64,000 nt of DNA from Edolisoma coerulescens (Eukaryota > Chordata > Aves > Passeriformes > Campephagidae), in assembly GCA_013397115.1 (NCBI GenBank), contig VWZW01002639.1, positions 2,716,211 to 2,780,210 on the forward strand, given 5' to 3'. Position numbers and translations under genes: made by a program. Shown here one piece after another: positions 39,001 through 52,499 of this stretch (position 1 is the stretch's first letter; every line of letters begins with the position of its first letter). The notes below the pieces were generated by a model, which did not search any database, was not told the DNA's origin, and saw only the letters and a list, made by a program, of their open reading frames with translations.

Positions 39001-40429
39001 TTCTTTAAAAGATACTCTATTTTCTGCTCTACATCGTTACAAGCTGGAAAAAAACAAACCTAGTTTAAAATCAATTTAAACTATCAGGGTTTATTAACAG
39101 GTCTCAAAATAATAAGCTAGCAGGTAACTGGCATCCAGTGGCAGAACTTCCAGTGACAACCTGCAGGGCTGAGCTGTTATCCCAACACCCCAGAGGCCCC
39201 CCTGCGAGTGTCTGCAGGAAAAAGTTATTTTCATAGTCGGTGACAAAAGAATTACTGGCAGAGTTATATTTCCACAGAGGCCATCACATTTAATCTCTTT
39301 TTAAATTTACTAATCTGCCAAGCATATAAAAGCACACATATGGGTTTCACTGGGTCACCAAAGCACCTATGGAACACAAGATCCCCCAGGACAAGCACTA
39401 CCCCAGGGGATGGAAAGGGATGGAGGGAAGACGAGCTGGAGGATGTTTTTTCATATGTGCACCGAAACACTATATCCAATTCTGCTCCAAATGATACCGA
39501 GGAGTTCCCTGTTCAAGTCTCATAGAGGATTCCAGACCTGGCAAGCCTACCATCAGCAGAAGGCCAGCACTGCCTGCTTTTCCTCTAGACCACATCAGTT
39601 GCAGAAGTGTTGCAACCTAAGACTGACATTAATTATTAAAGGAAGATTTACAGTAAGTCCATTCTTTAATTCAGGCAGACTGAGCCAACCAGATCCACTG
39701 GCCAGCAACTGCTGCTGTAACAAACTCAAAGTGGACACTGAGATACTCTCCCAGACAGCGCAAAGGCAGAAGGTTCATCCAGTGTTAGCCTGATCCTCTC
39801 ACTCAATTTCCAAGTATTGCTATTCCCATCTATAATAAAAAAAAGAGACTGTTGCATGTTTTCCTAAGCAAATACAAACTAGATGCGTTCTGTCCTCAGC
39901 TTGGGGAAAAAATTTCCACTACAAGCACTACAGAGATGGGTTAATAAAATGGATCATTTTGCTCAAAGAACAAGGCATGTAGCTGGCACTCACTTCTGAG
40001 AGACAAAGGGTTAAAACAGTTACCCATTTCCTCAACTGGATGGCTACTACTATTGTAAAGTCCTTATTCAGCTGAATTCCATCAGGCCAGGCTTTCTTAA
40101 CACAATCTGACATGTACCTCTTCAAGATCTTGGATTTTTTTTCCTCTTCTCTGCCTTTCAGCAGTAGACACCACAAGTAAATACACCCAAAAAGCCAAAT
40201 GGTAATCCAAACAAAGTAATATTTAATTATCAAGTTGGGGAGACTGATGACCAGACAGAATGATTTCTTTTTATAAAAAACAAAACAAAACACACTTGCC
40301 AGGTCCTTTGCAGACAACACAATGCTGGGTTTTGTTTCAAGTTCATAACTTGGCTCTTAAAGTAGTTGATAATGAACCAGCAGGCATTATTTTAAATCAA
40401 CCAGTTTTATTAAATGAGCCAGAAAGGAA

Positions 40430-40640
40430 AGAGGCAGGGCTAATTACCAACATTCCTTGATGAATTACCTAGCGGTGTGTGGTAAATCTCCAGGCGTGTT
40501 TGTCTTTATCCCCAAATTTATCCCTTACTTATTTCTCAAGAGGTTAAAGGACATGGGGCTAATTAAGGAACCAATCCAATGACAGACAGAATCATTCAAG
40601 GTAAGGCTGGTTTTCACTCTTTCAAGCTTTTGCATCTCTG
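40430..40640. promoter_or_regulatory. Candidate homeodomain-responsive element
   Basis: Two perfect TAATTAGC sequences on the minus strand (40439-40446 and 40558-40565) lie 119 bp apart in repeat-free sequence. TAATTAGC is the preferred site of the retinal homeodomain factor VSX2 (CHX10), which represses MITF in neural retina. A role here is inferred only from motif and location; conservation has not been examined. Confidence 0.3.
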
Positions 40641-43600
40641 CCTGGTACTTCTTAATCTAATTTTTTTTTTTTAAATTACTGCTGGGGAGGGGGAGGAAAA
40701 GTGCTAATCTTGTCACGGTCAGGCAGGTTGAAATTGCCATGCAGTGCTGGGCAAAATGCTACATATTTGTAATTTAGCCAATAAGAAATTCCTTAAGCCT
40801 CTCTTGAATGGCAGGAATGTCTCCAGCTTGTCACTTTGAATTCATTCACTACACAGGTTCAGCATCTCAGAGAATAATGCTGCCAAACCAGCTGAAGAAC
40901 TGAAATATTTGTGAGTATACTTAATACCCAAAGATTACTTTAAGCAGATCTGAGTTTTCACATTTAAAATTTAACGCCTATCAAAGGTGTCAGCAGAGGC
41001 CTCCCTGGATCTCCCCCCAGCCCCCACATTTTCCAGCACTGTGTGTGGCTCTGGGCACTATTTTCTGCTAAATTAAGCCGTGGCTTCAGCAGACACAACT
41101 GCAGAGACCAGCACTCACCCTCTTCTTACAGCCTTGGCTCCAGGAGTAAGGTGGTTATTAAATTCATGTTGCCTGACAAAGGACTTGGTACAAGCTGCTC
41201 AAACCTGTTAGCTGGGGGCTGTGGAGCCTCATCAATGCTCTTAATACCCACAACTATGGGCACCTACAAATCTTAATCTGCAGAAGATTAACTCATCTTC
41301 TGCAGGTCCAAAACAGCCACTGACACGTGGTGAACCACCATTTTCCCAAGGTCTGGTAACTCAGCCAGCAGATAATATGTCTAGACCATAAAAAAAAGAG
41401 TGCTTTGAAGCTGTAACAGACCGAACTCAGCAAGCTCTTCTTAATTTTGTGGATGTTACCCTGCCAGCGGGAAGACAGCAAATCCTTAAGACCACCAACT
41501 AGGATATAAACCACCAAGAATTTCCAAAAAGCAATCAAGAGCTTGGACCTCCGGATGTCTATATCATTTTGTCTGAGTATATCCTGATTTTCCCTGGGCC
41601 AAAAACGTTATTTTGAACTTCCAGGTAACTACTGTGAACTTGCAAAGGCAAGAGCTCTGTGACATGGAGCAGTTTCTCAGCTATTTTCCCACTCTGCTGA
41701 CAACATGGCTTTCCCAGGAAATCCCCTCACCCCCAGCAGCACAATCCAGCAGCAGCACCATTTGTCTCACAGCTTTGGGAGCTGCATTTTTGTGTCACAG
41801 TGACCACAGCTGAAGAAACGAGACGGAAAGATCAGACATCTTCATCAGCAACAACCATATCTCTCAAGAGCCAAGCAACACACGTGTTTGCATGCATAGG
41901 AAAAGGGCATTTGGGACGAAGGGTGAGAGCAGTGTTTTGCACTAGCAGTCAACCATCAGATACTTGTACACAGAAGTATGTTTCCCCCTCGAATTCCATG
42001 CATTTTTAACGTCTAATACCCTGGGTGTTAAGCAAGAGTTTACATTTTACCTCTATTACTGACTGCAGACCTCAAGCACCAGTGCCTGTTTTTTACAACA
42101 GCTTTCAACCCACTGAGCAAGCAAAAGATTTAAGGCCTGAGAGATACTTTTACTTACATGAAGGCTGACATGAAGAGACAAGGCAGACCTTAGTGGTTCT
42201 GTAGTTAAATGCAAGTTCTTCTTTATGAAGAATTTGCGGATGGCTTAAGGTATGCCACCAAGTGTAAGTAACCTCAGTTTAAATGTTTTATCTGCAGCTC
42301 ACCAGGACTCAGTCTGGCAAATCACTTGTCTCAGTTCTTGATTGCAAATACACACCACCCTTGCCTAACACACCAGCACACACTACTATCCACCATTGTC
42401 AGGTGAGATTAAATTAACTTTTAATCAGATAAGCGTGTCCACAAACACACATTTATCTTGCCATCCCATTGTTCCTGTTCTTCAGAACTGTGAGATAAAT
42501 CCTCTACACAATGAAGTCTTATGGTAATTATTACACCAAGAACACTACTGCCAGCTGCTGAGCCTTCCCTGCCAGGCAGAGCTTCCACAGGTCACTCTCT
42601 GGAATAAGCACACTGGAAAAAGAATAGGAGGAGGTATTTTTTTGATATATGTCCAACAGTCATTAACATCAAACGGAAGAAATGCTTGGCATTTCAAAAA
42701 TGAAGAAATACAGGGCTTCTGATGCAAAGAGCTTATCATGGTGGCACATTTAAAATCTGAACGAATAACGACACGGGGGGTGAAAGACAGAGGCAAGGCT
42801 GGGTGCCTGCACTCCTGTCCACTCAGAAAAAGTGGGAATGGGGAAAGATGAGCACAAACTGCAGCAATGGGATGGCACTGAGTAAAAGACAACCACACCC
42901 ACTCTGGTATCAGCAGTGATCAGCCCACAATGCTGCCATGAGGTGGGCAAAGATGTTGGAATAATAAAGCAAGAGAGGGAATCCACTAAACAGTATCTGG
43001 CTTTAGGCTTTGAAAAGGTTTCACCTTGCTTAGGACAAGAAAGAAAGGCCACAAAGAAATTCTGGCACCAAAAGAGCAATTAACATCTAACATGAAGACA
43101 TCAACCCAGGCAGCGTAGCAGGGGGAATCCTAAGCGAGGGCTTTAGTGGCAGACAAATTTTTAAATATTCAGCATATTTTAAGCAGTGTTGTATGGAAAT
43201 ACACTATTAGAAATGCCTTAATTACAAACATTAAAAATGGGTTTGTGGCCTATGCTGCCATACATATGTTTTTATATACATATAAAATAAACATGGATCT
43301 GTTTTGGGGTGAACAGTAGTATACACACAAATAGAGATTCTTGTCCAGAGGGCAGAGACCTTAACATGTAGATCCCCAAAGCAGGACCACCTTCTCCAGA
43401 TCTCCTGGAGCAAGGGAACTGTTTTCTTATTCTCCAAAAGCAAGCTAAAAGGGGATGAAATGGACTTGTTACATCATCTTCTGGTGAGGAGACCTCCTTG
43501 TACGTTATTACCTGCAAAGCATTTATGCAGTGCTCAAAAGGTATCTGTACCATTGCAGGTTCTCACTGCAGCCCTCGAGGCTGTTCTTTGCAGTATCAAG

Positions 43601-45600
43601 CATCTCCCATCTGTGCCAAGGAAAAGTTACATTCTTCAAACCCCGGTGGGTTTGAAATGGCAGACAAAGAAGGAGGAAGAGGTATGAGAAGTCCAGCAGA
43701 TTTCTATTGTGCTATGCATTTGGTGTGATAACACTCAGGAGGAAGGGGAGGTGCAGCAACCTCATCCCTGGGAGCATCTGCATCCAGCAGGAGGGACAGG
43801 GACCCACAGCACATCCAGGGTTTAGGTTCCATAAACCCATGACCTGGTGCATCACATTAAAACCATGACAGCAAGTGTCACATCCACGCACCAACTGAGA
43901 AACGCCAACAAGTAACATGGAAGGACAGAGAGAAGAAATGTTCACCCTCAATTTTCCACCTTCCATCTGCTTAGTGAAACATGCAGAGGGCTGGGTGTCA
44001 GCTGCCCACCAGTAATGTTTTCAATCCTGCAAGAACTGGTAATATTTTCAGTGGAACTGATTTGCAATTCTGTGGGCCGATGCTGGCCCTGAGCCTCCTT
44101 TGCTGCCTCCTGAGGATGCTCCTGTGCTGCTTCTCCCATGGAGGACACAAGCCAGCCACAGTTCCTGCAATGCCATTTTGTCTTTTGGGCAGGCAAGTTC
44201 AAAGGACTTAGGGGATTGTGTCATACTTGTTCTATACAGAAAATCTGATCCAGAAATAAGGCAAAGCAATACAAGTCACGCAGCACAGCTGCAATTCAGT
44301 CTTTGTTGTATCTCTATATGAGCAGACAGATGAGTCCCTACTCCTCTGGACTTCTGCAGTTCACCTTCAGGATCACTGCCAATTCTGTACATGAGACAAG
44401 TGGACTTACAAAAAGAAACAGAAGAGAGGAATCTTCAAAGGAAAGCCTTAATCAACATTGGTTCTACTTCTAGCAGCAGAACTTCTCAAAGACTAGCCCA
44501 AAAAACAAGCAGAGCATCCTGTAGTCTTTCTTGTGGGAATAAGGCCTGATGGCTGCTCATTTCAGCCTGTAGAGTCGTCCCTCGGGTTTTCACTCCTGGA
44601 TCTTATAGATGTTTTAGACAAAGGAAACCCCTTTTACTGTTGTGTCTTTTGAAAGCACGTAAAGGGTGGTGAGCTCCAAACCCAGACTGCTACAGAGCAG
44701 CTTTGGTGAAGATGCCAAAGAGACATCATGTAAAACTCTGGTCATACAAGTCAGTGCTTCTGTCTGCTGAACAATAAAATTCTAAGATCAGCGACCTGGA
44801 TTGACATAGAAGACTGAAAACTATAGTACAGATGAGGCCAGGGTATCACAGCCTATCCCAAAAGCAGGGAGTTGTCCTGCTGCTGCCAGGAACTCAGGAG
44901 GCAGGAGATCGCTCACTTTACAAGAACCCTGAAAGTTGCTTGGTAGGAAAGGAGCAGGGAATGGGCAAGGGGGAGGGCATGAACAACATGAAAAGCAGAG
45001 CCCAGCAACTCCATCACATCAGCAGGAGATGCTCCCTAAATAGCTGCTAACACACAGCTGCTCAGACTACAGGAGAAACACTAATTCAGTGATTTCCAGT
45101 AGGAAGACAGGAAGGGATGAAGTCCAAGACAGCTCTGGGGAAGCTGATTAACAGACCAGCCTCACGACAGACCAAGAGCATATTCTCTAAAAGCCAAGGA
45201 TTTCACAAACGAGTTCATCTCCAGGTATGGGAGCAGCAGCAGCACTGTTTTGCAAAGGGATGACTGAGGAGCACCAGGTGTAACCTGTCACCAGGCCTCG
45301 GTGACTGCAAGCAGGGACCTGAGCATGGCCTCCTCAATTCCTGGGCTAACTCTGCCCACAGAAACGCAGCAACCAGTTCCCAGAGACCAGCTCTGGAATT
45401 CTGAAACTGAGATCTGACATGGTGCTTCTGCTCCAGCAGATAAGGACTCCCACCAGACAAGAGAATAACTTCAATCACCAACAAAAAGAACAGCTCCTTA
45501 AAATTAATTAGGTGTACAAAACTAAAATGCACCTGGATGGAAGAAGAAGTATGAGATGAGTTCATCTTGAGATGAACTCTTTCAAATATGTTAATCCTTT

Positions 45601-45633
45601 TAAATAAAAATAAATAAATAAAATAAATAAAAA
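45601..45633. repeat. (AAAT)n simple repeat
   Basis: Imperfect AAAT/AAAAT units, eight or so copies, in intronic sequence. A likely microsatellite. Confidence 0.9.
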
Positions 45634-46396
45634 CATAAGCTTAGTTTGTACCTCAGGAAGGGGTCCTGATTTTTTAGGGCTTGAAACTACTCCAATAAGT
45701 AGCTTTTTATGTTATATTCCTATTTCCAAGGCAGAGAAAGAAGCTGAATTACAGCAGAAGCAAAGAATTCCTGGTGACATCCCTCTGTAGTGTTGGAGAT
45801 GGATGAGAAGGTGCTTAAAGACAAACCAGCCCATGAAGCCAAACCCAGCTCTGCAGAAGGATAACCAAAAGCTGTAACAAATCTTCCTTTTGCTATTAGA
45901 GTTGAAGAGATACTGCTCCAAAAGCACCAAACCTACTCCCAAGTCCATCTCTTAATTAGGCAGCACAAAGCAATGCAAAATGTGAATTCCAGCAGGTCAT
46001 CCCCTACCTTGCCAAGCTACATTACTTGGCAGAGAAGTGATGCAATGAGAAGTCATTACTCAAGAAAATGAAATCCCATTTATTCACATGGCCTTGAGCA
46101 TACTGTGTTATGCAATTTGGAGATTCCTATGCAATGTGACATAGATTAGTACATATTTCTCTTTCTGTATTGTTTCTAAATGGACATCTTGAAAACAAAT
46201 ATAAAATCCAAGCTCATTAACACCTCTGGCTTCTTTTTAAACCAGTCACTCTGAATTACCATCCTCAGATATGCAAGTATTATTCTCTTTCTCACACTGT
46301 GAGATATGGGTGAAAGGGCAAGTCACACAACATAATTAAAACCACAAAACACTGAGAAATTCAACAGGCTTAGAGTGGGATTTTTTGATGCAAAGT

Positions 46397-46433
46397 ACCA
46401 AAACAAACAAACAAAAACAACAACAAAACAAGC
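46397..46433. repeat. (CAAA)n/(CAA)n simple repeat
   Basis: AC-rich imperfect tetra- and trinucleotide units in the large intron. No mobile element is attached. Confidence 0.85.
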
Positions 46434-48965
46434 TGCTAGATTTGGTCTTGTTTGTGAAGTAACATTGAAAATTATCACTTTTAAACAAAGTTGCCTTGCA
46501 GATTAACATTTCTGAAAGTGTAAAAATCCCCTTTTTGTCTATCTCATTCTTTAAGGTCACTAAATCCAGACCATCTGGATAATAAAGTTAGCAACTTAGT
46601 TCCCCATTTATCTATTAAAGCTTCTGTACAGCTCATATGGAAAATTTGTCTACAGCTAAAAAACAACTGAAGTGTAAAAAGCAGCTGCAGGGAAATGATG
46701 TCACTGCAGGCAGAGCTGGCTGTCAGCACACTGGCACCAGGAAGATCCTGAGTTATTGTTAATCTCAGCTTTTGAGCCAAATATCCTATTTGGAAAAACA
46801 AAAAAACCCCAAAACAATCCCCCTCAAAACCACAAAGAAAGTTATATGGATCTTTCAGCCAAATCCTACTCTCACTGAAGCATCAGTGGTAATTTTCAGG
46901 AAGATCGTGACTTCAAACCTGGCATTTCGTACTAAAGTTTTTTTGTACAGAACTGGTCCCCTGTTATGAGTAAGGATTAAAGGGTGAATCTTTCACTGCT
47001 TTCCTGATTGCAATTCCATGGCCAAAAGGTACCTGTTGCCAGTAACTATTTTTATTTTACAAGCTGCTTAAGGACACATTCTTGTAATTTTTTACTCTAC
47101 AGGGTAATGCACTCTTATTTGGGCTAAAGACAAGTGCAGGAGAAGTGTCCTACCTCTTTCCAGGAGATGCTTCTCCATCAGAGGGAAATGGGGGGCAAAT
47201 ACCACTTCTGGAATCCTAAGGGATGAGGGTTCAGGTTCAAGTCCTTCAGGTGAAGTTCCCTAGCAGTGCTCCAGCAGGTTACAGCTTTGCACACAGACCC
47301 TGTGACAAGCCAGGTCCCAGGAACCCCATTTGCAGTAACTGAGCATCACCTTTTGGCTGCAGAGATTTCAGAAGTTTGTCCCTCAGAAATCAAGGGCTGC
47401 CTTCCCTCCTCTCCCATAGAAAGAAGCATTTGCAAAATGAACAGTAAAGACAACTGCTAATGCTTCTTCAAGATGTTACATTCCTTCCTTATCAGTAAAA
47501 CATTATCAAAAAATAAATGCTTTCCTACAAGTTTTCAGAGAGGTTTAAAAAATAGCCTAAAATTCATATTTTAACACATTAGGATGAAAGGATGCAAAAA
47601 ACGTAATATATGCTTATTTAGCTAGGTGCACTACAAAAAAAACTCTATTTCATGGTACGTACACATCTGCTGGATCTGAATTCTAACTACAGTCATAACC
47701 TAGAAACAAGTTTAAGAAATTGTTATACACAAACATTGTGAGTAATACACAAATGTTAGACAAAACAGTTCTTCCCAGACAATTTCAGACTCCTTACTAT
47801 AGACACATGCTCACGTCCTCAGAGAATATTATATTTAATTTTTAATGGAAATGTGTGTGTATGGAGAGAGAATTCAAAATTCAGCTGCTGCCTTTTTGCT
47901 CCTAGATCACATACTGGACTATGACTCTACTGTCCCAAATCAGTGTTAGTTTTAGCACTGACAACACAACACCACAATGCAGATTCAATAAAAGTTACCC
48001 TATATTTTCCCCATAAATCTGTCACACAGACCACCTCAAAAGCCTGAGCCAGCAAGTCTATTTTAAAACTGAATCTTTGACTGCATATCGTTGGTATACA
48101 ACAGCAACAAGCGCAACGTGAGCGGTTTGTCACCAAGCTCAACTAACTTATGTGGTAAGAATATGCTCACTGACTAAACAACAAACTGTAATAAAAAGAT
48201 CCAGCAATAATGCAGAGCAGACTCTTCAAAACTGGTGAAAATCATATTTTCATGAAATATGTCAGCAAACTTCTCCAAAACATTTGACATTGTTTTACTC
48301 ACACATTTCACGTTGCTTCAGCCTACTTGAATTTAAGCAGCGCGTGAAATGATCTCTTTTCTTATAGCTGTTCACGTTTTTTCCCGAGTAATTAGCAAGC
48401 TACATCCCCTTTGACAGAGGGACACTAACAAGCTCCTACAGTTTCCAGTGGTACAAGGAATCCAAAGCTACTAATAGCAAACAAGTCATTTAAACAAAAA
48501 AAGGATTACAAAGACTCATTCCAAGTAGCTGGAAACTCACCCATATTTCAGATTAAGGCTTTCTGAGGAGCTCTTTTGTAAAGCGTTTTGACTCCATCTT
48601 ACAAAACTATTTATTGTTTTCCTTTAAAAACCAAAACATTGATTTGTTATCTACTAATAATTTCTTTGTATTGAAACTAATTAAGTACTAGAAAGATGGA
48701 GAAGTGTTTTCCAAAGGGAAAATGACGGAAACCTTAGTTTTGTTACAAAACCTCCCTCCGGAGATCTCAAAGTTGAAAGAAAACAAAAGTTACACAAACT
48801 TCTTTTAAAAGTTTTTCCATTCTTTGCTACCAGGCTGGCAAAACAAGCTGCAAGCCAAGCCAGAGCGCAGCTTATTTGCAAAACTTCGTTGCCGAAAATG
48901 CCTAGAACCACGTCCCTGGTAAATAAAGCGGGTTTTGAGAGGCTCCTGAGCGGAAAGGTGCGTAC

Positions 48966-49212
48966 CTTGAGGACCTCCATGGGCACCTGGGTGGCGGGGG
49001 GCAGGCTGGTGGGGACGCTGACGTTGATAGCAGGTGTCTGGCTCACGGGCACTCGCTGCTGCATGAACTGGGCTGCCTGCTGCTTCTGCTGCTGCTCCCG
49101 ACGCTCCTGCTCCTGCATCTGCTCACGCATGAGCTGCTGTCGGAGCAGGATTCGTGAGGTCATGCTGGAGGAGCTTAAGGGAGGCTTGGAAGCGCCAGGA
49201 TGCTCGGAATTG
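48966..49212 (-). CDS. MITF: MITF exon 1B (B1b): Rag-binding and Gln-rich segment
   Basis: 247 nt. The first base completes a codon from the upstream exon, then 82 codons run to a phase-0 GTACGC donor. It encodes NSEHPGASKPPLSSSS, then MTSRILLRQQLMREQMQEQE and a Gln-rich helix, ending VPMEVLK. The SRILLRQQLMREQ helix corresponds to the TFEB/TFE3 segment bound by active Rag GTPases at lysosomes, so isoforms with this exon should be under mTORC1 control, whereas MITF-M lacks it. Differences from human are minor (NSE for SAE; TSLPPATQ). Acceptor TTCCCACAG. The internal Met at 49161-49163 is the likely start for transcripts lacking an upstream coding exon. Confidence 0.97.
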
Positions 49213-49400
49213 CTGTGGGAAGACCAGAGAAAGACAGCTCAGCTTCCACAAAGCGGGATGGCAGCTCCAGCGGCTGGAGCTGGTGGAGTTAGAGGGGAAC
49301 GTGGGACGCGATGGGTGAGGATCCGCGGCACCGCGAGAGGGGAATCCGGAGCCGACCTACTTCAGGTACTTAGCGGCCACATTAGGCTGCCTTAACTTGA
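49213..49400 (-). promoter_or_regulatory. MITF: CpG-rich sequence just upstream of exon 1B
   Basis: About 49290-49365 has a cluster of CpG dinucleotides (GGGACGCGATGG, GATCCGCGGCACCGCGAG, GGAATCCGGAGCCGACC) in otherwise CpG-poor intron. In mammals exon 1B transcripts begin immediately upstream of the shared B1b segment, so this could be the B promoter and B1a 5' region. In the reading frame of B1b an in-frame TGA at 49239-49241 precedes the exon with no ATG in between. Confidence 0.4.
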
Positions 49401-51475
49401 CTGCAGCCAAACCATTCCCAAACGCCAACATCCAGCTGTAAAGAGCCATTTGCTCTTTCAAATTTTACAGCAACCACCCACAAGAAAAACAAATGCTTTT
49501 ATAGATAGTAGTAGGCACGAATATTCCTTTTTTTAAAAAAGAAAAAATAATAGAGAGCTGTAGCAAGTTTGATGATTGGTATGGATAACACTCCAGTCCA
49601 GCGATCTAGCTTAAAGTAAAGTTAACCTACCTCTCCCATGAAAACATGACATAACATAGTTCACTTATTTCCTGCAAAATACTACCTTAGGGTTGGACTT
49701 GCTGGCAGTGACTTTTCAAAGTTAGAAAACAGACCTCCACAAAAAACCCAACCCCCACCCCAGGCCTACCAGCACCTTCCGAGCACCATCAGATACAAAA
49801 CCAGGCAAAATAAACAACAGTAGCAGCTTTATTCCAGTCATACTTCACAGAGAGCAACAGGCTAGCCCAAGCCAGCGCACAGTACAGCTTCACCACCTAA
49901 GAGATATTTCCAAGCCATTGGCAAGCAGAGCATGGGACAGACCCTGGGACTTTGCCACGGACTGCAGAGACACTTTCTGGAGCAACTCATCACTTTCGTG
50001 GCCCTCAGAACTAAAATCCACGGGCCACGCCTTGGGAAGCCAGCAGTAACCCTCCTGGTTGTAGGAGGAGGCAGCTCGTGAAACCCCCACCTCTGGCTGC
50101 AGTGCTGATACCTGTGGGATGCTGGCAGGACACAGAAGTCTGGGAGCCAGCATCTCTTCCAGGTCTTGCTCAGAAGCTGCGGGCACCGAGCGGTGCTTGT
50201 GCTCGGGTAACCAGAGCCAGCACTGCTGGAAGTTTTCTCTCTTTGTTTAGGACTGATGTTGAACACAGTTCAGGGCAGAAACAAAAAAAAGGAGAACCCA
50301 CACTTACTGCCCCAAGAGATCAAACTCTGCTCTTCCAGAGCACACATTTTGGGGGCAGGGAGGCAGGGGACCATCTTGCTATTTAAGACCTGTCATGTTG
50401 AAACATTCACGGAGACACTGATCCTTTTGATAAAACAAGAGAAAACCTTTGTGGTGAAATTAATGCAGCTGCGGAATAATCGTACTAATTAGCTGCTCAA
50501 GACAAGTCATTGACTGTGATACTTGTAAAAAACACTCCCTTTTCAATTAAGGGTGAAGCATTATCACATCTAAATCCAGCAGCTTGTTTTCTGGCTGCAC
50601 ATCTAAACCACTTTCACATTTCCAAACCGAAGAGATGCTTTATTTCCATGTCGAGGATAGTTACAGATCAGTGGTCTCTCAATTGTTTTGATTACACATT
50701 CCTACCAGGAATGTTTGAACATGCACCCCCAAAATGTTTACTTATTTATTTATGAACTATATACATGTATTACTGAAGTGTTCATATTTTCTTTCTGCCC
50801 ACCAGTAACACTGTGCATCCCACCTCAGAGACCACTGTAATACATGAGAAAAAAAAGGCACCCAAATGCTGCTTTCAAGGAAGGATTCATTCTCCTCATG
50901 TTGGAAAAAGGCCAATTTTGTACCACACTTGTCAGCATTCTCATTTGTGTGCTACTGACAATTTTTACAGATACCTAATGCTGCAAAATCGGTAACCCAG
51001 CAGTTCCTCCCACCTTCTTTCATTTTGAACTGTTTCTCCGCCTACCAAAGCCAAGTGTGCTGGAAACCATCTCAGAAGAACCTTCCCATATAAAAAAAAA
51101 AGGTTCGGGAAAGAGAGCGAGCAGGAAGGAGAAATTATTTCCACAGCATTTCCAACAGCTCCTGCCAGGAACCTCATCTTGCTCACACAATTATTTTACC
51201 TACTTGCACCAAGTGTCCTTCCAGCTTCCTGCAGGTGATTCAGGGCTCTACTGTTGATCAAAAATTGCAAACGAAAGCTTCAAGTATTGTGTCTTTTAAT
51301 GAGACAACAGTCCCAGAAAATGCTCTTCTGCCAAATTCTTCCCCAAAGGGCAAAGATGCTCCCAGGCTTTATTTCTTCTGCAATTCCACTCAGTATTTTA
51401 CATGGCAAAGAGGCAGACGAGCCCTGAATGCAGACAGTGCAGACAGCCACGTGCTGCCAGACTGCAGCTACTGCC

Positions 51476-51775
51476 ACAGAATCATGGAATTGTTTAGGTT
51501 GGAAGAGATCTCCAGGATCATCAGGCCCAACCATTAACCAGGCACCGCCAAGCCCACCACTAAACCATGTTGCCAAGTGCCACATCCACATGTCTTTTAA
51601 ATACTTCCAGCGATGGTGACTCAACCATCTCCCTGACAGGCTGTTCCAGCACTTGACAACTCCTTCAGTGAAGAAATTCTTCCTAATGTTCAATCTAAAC
51701 TTCCTCTGGCACAACTTGAGGCCATCTCCTCTTATCCTATCCATTATTAACTGGGAAAGGGAGATGGGCACCCAA
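51476..51775 (-). repeat. CR1 LINE 3'-truncated copy, about 300 bp
   Basis: The longest CR1 copy in the window. Plus strand runs from CACAGAATCATGGAATTG and GGTTGGAAGAGATCTCCAGG through CCACATCCACATGTCTTTTA, CTTCCAGCGATGGTGACTCA, AGGCTGTTCCAGCACTTGAC and TCTTCCTAATGTTCAATCTA to CCATCTCCTCTTATCCTATC, then a decayed end. This is the reverse complement of the CR1 3' UTR and end of ORF2, pointing the same way as MITF. No intact reverse transcriptase remains. Confidence 0.95.
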
Positions 51776-52499
51776 CCATCACACCATCAGTGCAGGTGAG
51801 TTCAAATAATGCTTATTCTGGGATAAAAGCTGCTGCACAACACCTGCCTGCCTAACCAGATGCTTCTGTCACAAGCACTGGGGATGGAACATGGACAGAT
51901 TTCCTGTTATTTATTCCCAGAGGGCTGTAAAGCTCCTCCTGTGTGCACGATGGTCTCCCCACACCAGCATTCCTGCCACTTGCCATGGGCGGCATTCATC
52001 AAGCATGGAAAACTCTGAAATGTTGGTATCTCATCCTCTAAGTCTGTACCACGCACCTCACGGGTCATCCTCCCATCCAGCTTCCCTTCTCCACCATGTC
52101 TGCTCATCTCCCCAAGCACGGAATAGAAGGAACAGAAGATGGTTTGGGTTTCATGACCATGGACCTCCACAGAGCAAACAGAAGGGTTGTCAGAAACTCA
52201 CTTCTCCAACTAAAGAAGCAACTAAAAACTTGTTATTTCAAAAGCCTCATCCAGATAGTTTTGAAAATGGTTACTTTTAAAGCTTCTTCACCTTTATGTG
52301 CTGGTGCACAGGCAGATCTCCCCATGACCAAGCTCGGTGCCACAGACCACAGAAAAACCCAGAAGTGGACACGTGGATCCAAAACTCTCCTACACGAACT
52401 GATTCACTCCCAGATTATGTGGAGCCAGGAACAGAGCCCACACACAGCTAATACACAATGCGATTCAGATACTTCCTGCAAACAGTTTATGGAAACCAT

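Larger units (their letters stand above)
24661..48965 (-). other. MITF: Large intron between exon 1B and the M promoter
   Basis: 24.3 kb with no coding exon I can support. Three CR1 fragments are marked (28074-28140, 32519-32572, 35964-36036). There are simple tracts at 28751-28769, 45601-45633 and 46397-46433. Much of the remainder is AT-rich unique sequence. Candidate regulatory patches are at 40430-40640 (two TAATTAGC homeodomain sites), 38690-38960 and 48320-48430. Many short open frames occur on both strands, none with family resemblance. Melanocyte enhancers would be expected in this interval. Confidence 0.75.

Noticed and set aside
51280..51771. 163-codon minus-strand open frame, possible LINE protein
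   Set aside because: It overlaps the CR1 3' end. Only the non-coding terminus and perhaps the last ORF2 codons are present, with no reverse-transcriptase motifs.
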